This document shows, one piece after another, positions 5,735-7,286 of a stretch of DNA of 7,286 nt; within the stretch, counting starts at the first letter, position 1; every line of letters starts with the position of its first letter. The translations under genes were made by a program, and so were the position numbers. Below the pieces are notes generated by a model that did no database searches, was not told where the DNA came from, and saw only the letters and a program-made list of their open reading frames with translations. The stretch lies in assembly GCA_030427215.1 (NCBI GenBank), contig JAUHXB010000061.1, positions 1 through 7,286 on the forward strand, given 5' to 3'. The stretch is from Alphaproteobacteria bacterium. Lineage in GTDB: Bacteria; Pseudomonadota; Alphaproteobacteria; Micavibrionales; UBA1664.

Positions 5735-7072
5735 CTAAGGAGCTATCACCATACAATTACGGAGGAAGGCACAGGCTTTTTGTGCTGTGTGTTCATCAAA
5801 ACCCTCCATACGCGCACGATAAATAGTTCTCGATCCTGTCGTTAAGGGAAGTGAGGCCGTTTGTAAATCATCACGTAATTCAGGTGGCAATGATTTCGAA
5901 GCCACTCGAATCGCCTGATCCGATATTTTCTCAGTTGAGTATGCCCCGATTTGGATGGACCAACGTCTCCCCATATCTTCGCTAACAGCCTCACCAAACT
6001 GCCCAACACCATTAATTGAGGCCAAGCGTCCTGTATGCGCAGCAATGGCCATCAACCCTGTTTCAAGGCGCGTTGCGGCATTTGGGTCAACATCTCCCTG
6101 CCCCAACATGTCATCAATCTTTTTCGCATTGTTACTATCGCTAATATTCGCGATACGCGGCTTTGGCATTTTAGCTGACGAAGCTTTCAAAGAGGCCAAC
6201 ACAATTTGTGTTATATCTGGCTTTGATTCTGGTCGTGGTATTCGTGCCGAAGCCAAACGTGTAGGTGGTAATTTTCTTGCCAAACGAAATCCATCATCTA
6301 AAATATCGGCCATATGACTGTTTCGTGTTTTGGATGATCGCCCACCAAATACAACACCGACAATGCGACGATTATCACGCACAGCCGATGCCACCAAATT
6401 AAACCCGGATGCATGGATATACCCAGTTTTAATTCCATCCATACCATCATAGGTTTTTAATAATTTATTATGATTGCGATAGGACGCACCACGATATTGA
6501 AAATTCTTGGTAGAGAAGTAATGATAATATTGCGGGTGGTTATAAATCAATGCCCGTGCCAATATCGCCATATCGCGCGCGGTTGATTTTTGTGCTTTAT
6601 TAGGAAGTCCAGATGCATTTTTAAACGTTGTATTACGCATTCCCAAATTGCGGGCCTTAGTCGTCATCTTTCGGGCAAAAGCCCATTCGCTTCCTGCAAT
6701 ATGCTCGCCTAAGGCTGCGGCAACATCATTGGCCGATTTTGTCACAAGAGCATATATCGCGTCTTCGACCTTAATGGATGATCCAACAGGCAAATGAAGC
6801 TTACTTGGTACCATCGATGCGGCGTGTTTTGAAATACGTATGCGTTCATTCAGGCGAATTTGTCCACGGCTCAACGCGTCAAATGTCATGTATAATGTCA
6901 TGATTTTTGTAAGGGACGCAGGGTATAAAGATTTATTAGCATTTCGCGATCTCAAAACCTTACCTGTTTCCGCGTCAACCACAATAGACGCGTATTTTGG
7001 GTTTGCCTGCGACGGCGCTGATAGCAATAGAAGAAAAACACATAATGGCATGAATAGAATGAGATAACGCAT
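5735..7072 (-). CDS. D-Ala-D-Ala carboxypeptidase (PBP5/6 type) with SPOR domain
   Basis: This is a serine-type DD-carboxypeptidase (MEROPS S11, DacA/DacF-like) that removes the terminal D-Ala from peptidoglycan pentapeptides in the periplasm and so limits cross-linking. An N-terminal signal peptide (hydrophobic run 3-18, likely cleavage after SQA, residue 23) precedes the catalytic domain. All three active-site motifs are present: SLTK at 53-56 (nucleophile S53, base K56), SAN at 113-115 and KTG at 215-217. A Pro/Lys/Ser-rich linker of about 100 residues leads to a C-terminal SPOR domain (about 369-444, beginning RRWSIQIGAYST). SPOR domains bind denuded glycan and should bring the enzyme to the division septum. 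The C-terminal membrane helix of E. coli PBP5 is replaced by this domain, as is common in Alphaproteobacteria. The stop is TAG, 3 nt before lipB. The start ATG 7072 has no ribosome binding site. Confidence 0.93.
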   Translation of the reverse strand: MRYLILFMPLCVFLLLLSAPSQANPKYASIVVDAETGKVLRSRNANKSLYPASLTKIMTLYMTFDALSRGQIRLNERIRISKHAASMVPSKLHLPVGSSIKVEDAIYALVTKSANDVAAALGEHIAGSEWAFARKMTTKARNLGMRNTTFKNASGLPNKAQKSTARDMAILARALIYNHPQYYHYFSTKNFQYRGASYRNHNKLLKTYDGMDGIKTGYIHASGFNLVASAVRDNRRIVGVVFGGRSSKTRNSHMADILDDGFRLARKLPPTRLASARIPRPESKPDITQIVLASLKASSAKMPKPRIANISDSNNAKKIDDMLGQGDVDPNAATRLETGLMAIAAHTGRLASINGVGQFGEAVSEDMGRRWSIQIGAYSTEKISDQAIRVASKSLPPELRDDLQTASLPLTTGSRTIYRARMEGFDEHTAQKACAFLRNCMVIAP

Positions 7073-7079
7073 TGTTCAA

Positions 7080-7108
7080 AGTATATGTGATTTTATTTTC
7101 CATGTCTA
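7080..7108 (-). promoter_or_regulatory. Promoter of the carboxypeptidase-lipB-serS cluster
   Basis: On the minus strand TAGACA (7108-7103, five of six) and TATACT (7085-7080, five of six) are separated by exactly 17 nt. Only 7 nt (TTGAACA) lie between the -10 box and the ATG, so transcription should start at the A of ATG 7072 or one base before it. This predicts a leaderless mRNA, which fits the absence of a ribosome binding site. No other promoter is evident before serS, so the whole group probably depends on this one. Confidence 0.6.
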
Positions 7109-7146
7109 ACCTATCCACACAATTATTTTATGGTTTTTACAATCTC

Positions 7147-7175
7147 TTGACCTTTAAATGCAAAAAGCATATATT
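7147..7175 (+). promoter_or_regulatory. Promoter of the rightward partial gene
   Basis: TTGACC (7147-7152) and TATATT (7170-7175) each match five of six consensus bases and are separated by 17 nt. The expected start is about 7182-7183, giving a 5' leader of about 33 nt before ATG 7216. It diverges from the carboxypeptidase promoter. The two -35 boxes are about 39 nt apart, close enough for a bound regulator to affect both. Confidence 0.65.
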
Positions 7176-7177
7176 TA

Positions 7178-7188
7178 TTGCGACGCAA
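7178..7188. promoter_or_regulatory. TTGCGACGCAA palindrome, possible PhaR-type operator
   Basis: This is a perfect 11-nt palindrome (5-nt arms, one central base) lying on the predicted transcription start of the rightward gene. It contains TGC-N3-GCA, which resembles the TGC-rich sites described for PhaR, the repressor of phasin genes in polyhydroxybutyrate-producing Alphaproteobacteria. A site at +1 would block transcription. The palindrome is seen directly; the PhaR assignment is inference. Confidence 0.4.
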
Positions 7189-7215
7189 CAAAAACAAAAC
7201 TTAAATGGAGTGATA

Positions 7216-7286
7216 ATGATGAACAATATGAATTTCGGACAAGACCAAATGGAGCAAATGACACAGGCGGCAACGCAGCAGGCCGA
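7216..7286 (+). CDS. N-terminal fragment of a possible phasin-like protein (cut by window edge)
   Basis: Only the first 23 complete codons are present and the frame is open to the window edge. The peptide begins MMNNMNFGQDQMEQMTQAA and is rich in Gln, Met, Asn and Ala, so it looks like the start of an amphipathic helical protein. Phasins, which coat polyhydroxyalkanoate granules, often start this way, and a PhaR-like palindrome at the promoter agrees. The fragment is too short to prove the family. GGAG (7207-7210) lies 5 nt before ATG 7216 and 8 nt before ATG 7219, so the second ATG may be the true start. The gene has its own promoter and diverges from the carboxypeptidase gene. Confidence 0.55.
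   Translation, partial: MMNNMNFGQDQMEQMTQAATQQA

Noticed and set aside
5735..5743. AAGGAG at the carboxypeptidase/lipB junction, resembling a ribosome binding site.
   Set aside because: It lies on the plus strand while both genes are on the minus strand, so it cannot serve lipB.

Overview
The window looks like a piece of an alphaproteobacterial chromosome with moderately low GC (about 40-45% by eye). The clearest taxonomic marker is a PopZ/DUF2497-family polar organiser, which is characteristic of Alphaproteobacteria. A D-Ala-D-Ala carboxypeptidase carrying a C-terminal SPOR domain and a divergent gene that may encode a phasin fit the same assignment. I cannot place the genus.

Layout from right to left, following transcription of the minus strand. 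A divergent intergenic region (7073-7215) carries two good sigma70-type promoters facing apart. The rightward one drives a gene cut by the window edge (7216 onward, possibly a phasin) and has a TTGCGACGCAA palindrome at its expected start site. The leftward one sits so close to the carboxypeptidase ATG that its mRNA is probably leaderless. A tight leftward cluster follows: D-Ala-D-Ala carboxypeptidase (cell wall), lipB octanoyltransferase (3-nt gap, same frame), serS seryl-tRNA synthetase (23-nt gap), and a small unrecognised gene that overlaps serS by 8 nt. After a 96-nt gap come a ribokinase-family sugar kinase, a tolC-type outer membrane efflux gene 7 nt behind it, and popZ behind its own likely promoter.

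The tolC frame is interrupted by one TGA at codon 170, but the same frame runs on cleanly to a normal C-terminus. It is therefore a very young pseudogene, a sequence error, or a readthrough/recoding case. All seven complete frames in the window end in TAA or TAG and none in TGA.

The left 336 nt has no convincing protein gene but is highly structured. On the plus strand it holds a near-consensus promoter (TTGACG, 17 nt, TATAAT) with a perfect 18-nt palindrome between the two boxes. Right after it come a 15-bp hairpin and a U-rich tract. I read this as a tightly regulated small RNA of about 69 nt, and it is the best candidate here for something undescribed. A nested inverted repeat lies between this unit and popZ, and a weak leftward terminator lies near the left edge.

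Most of the genes are housekeeping: wall trimming, protein lipoylation, tRNA charging, export, and cell-pole organisation. They do not form one pathway. The order serS...tolC-popZ recalls a common alphaproteobacterial arrangement in which surE and pcm usually lie between serS and tolC. Here that space holds an unknown gene and a sugar kinase.
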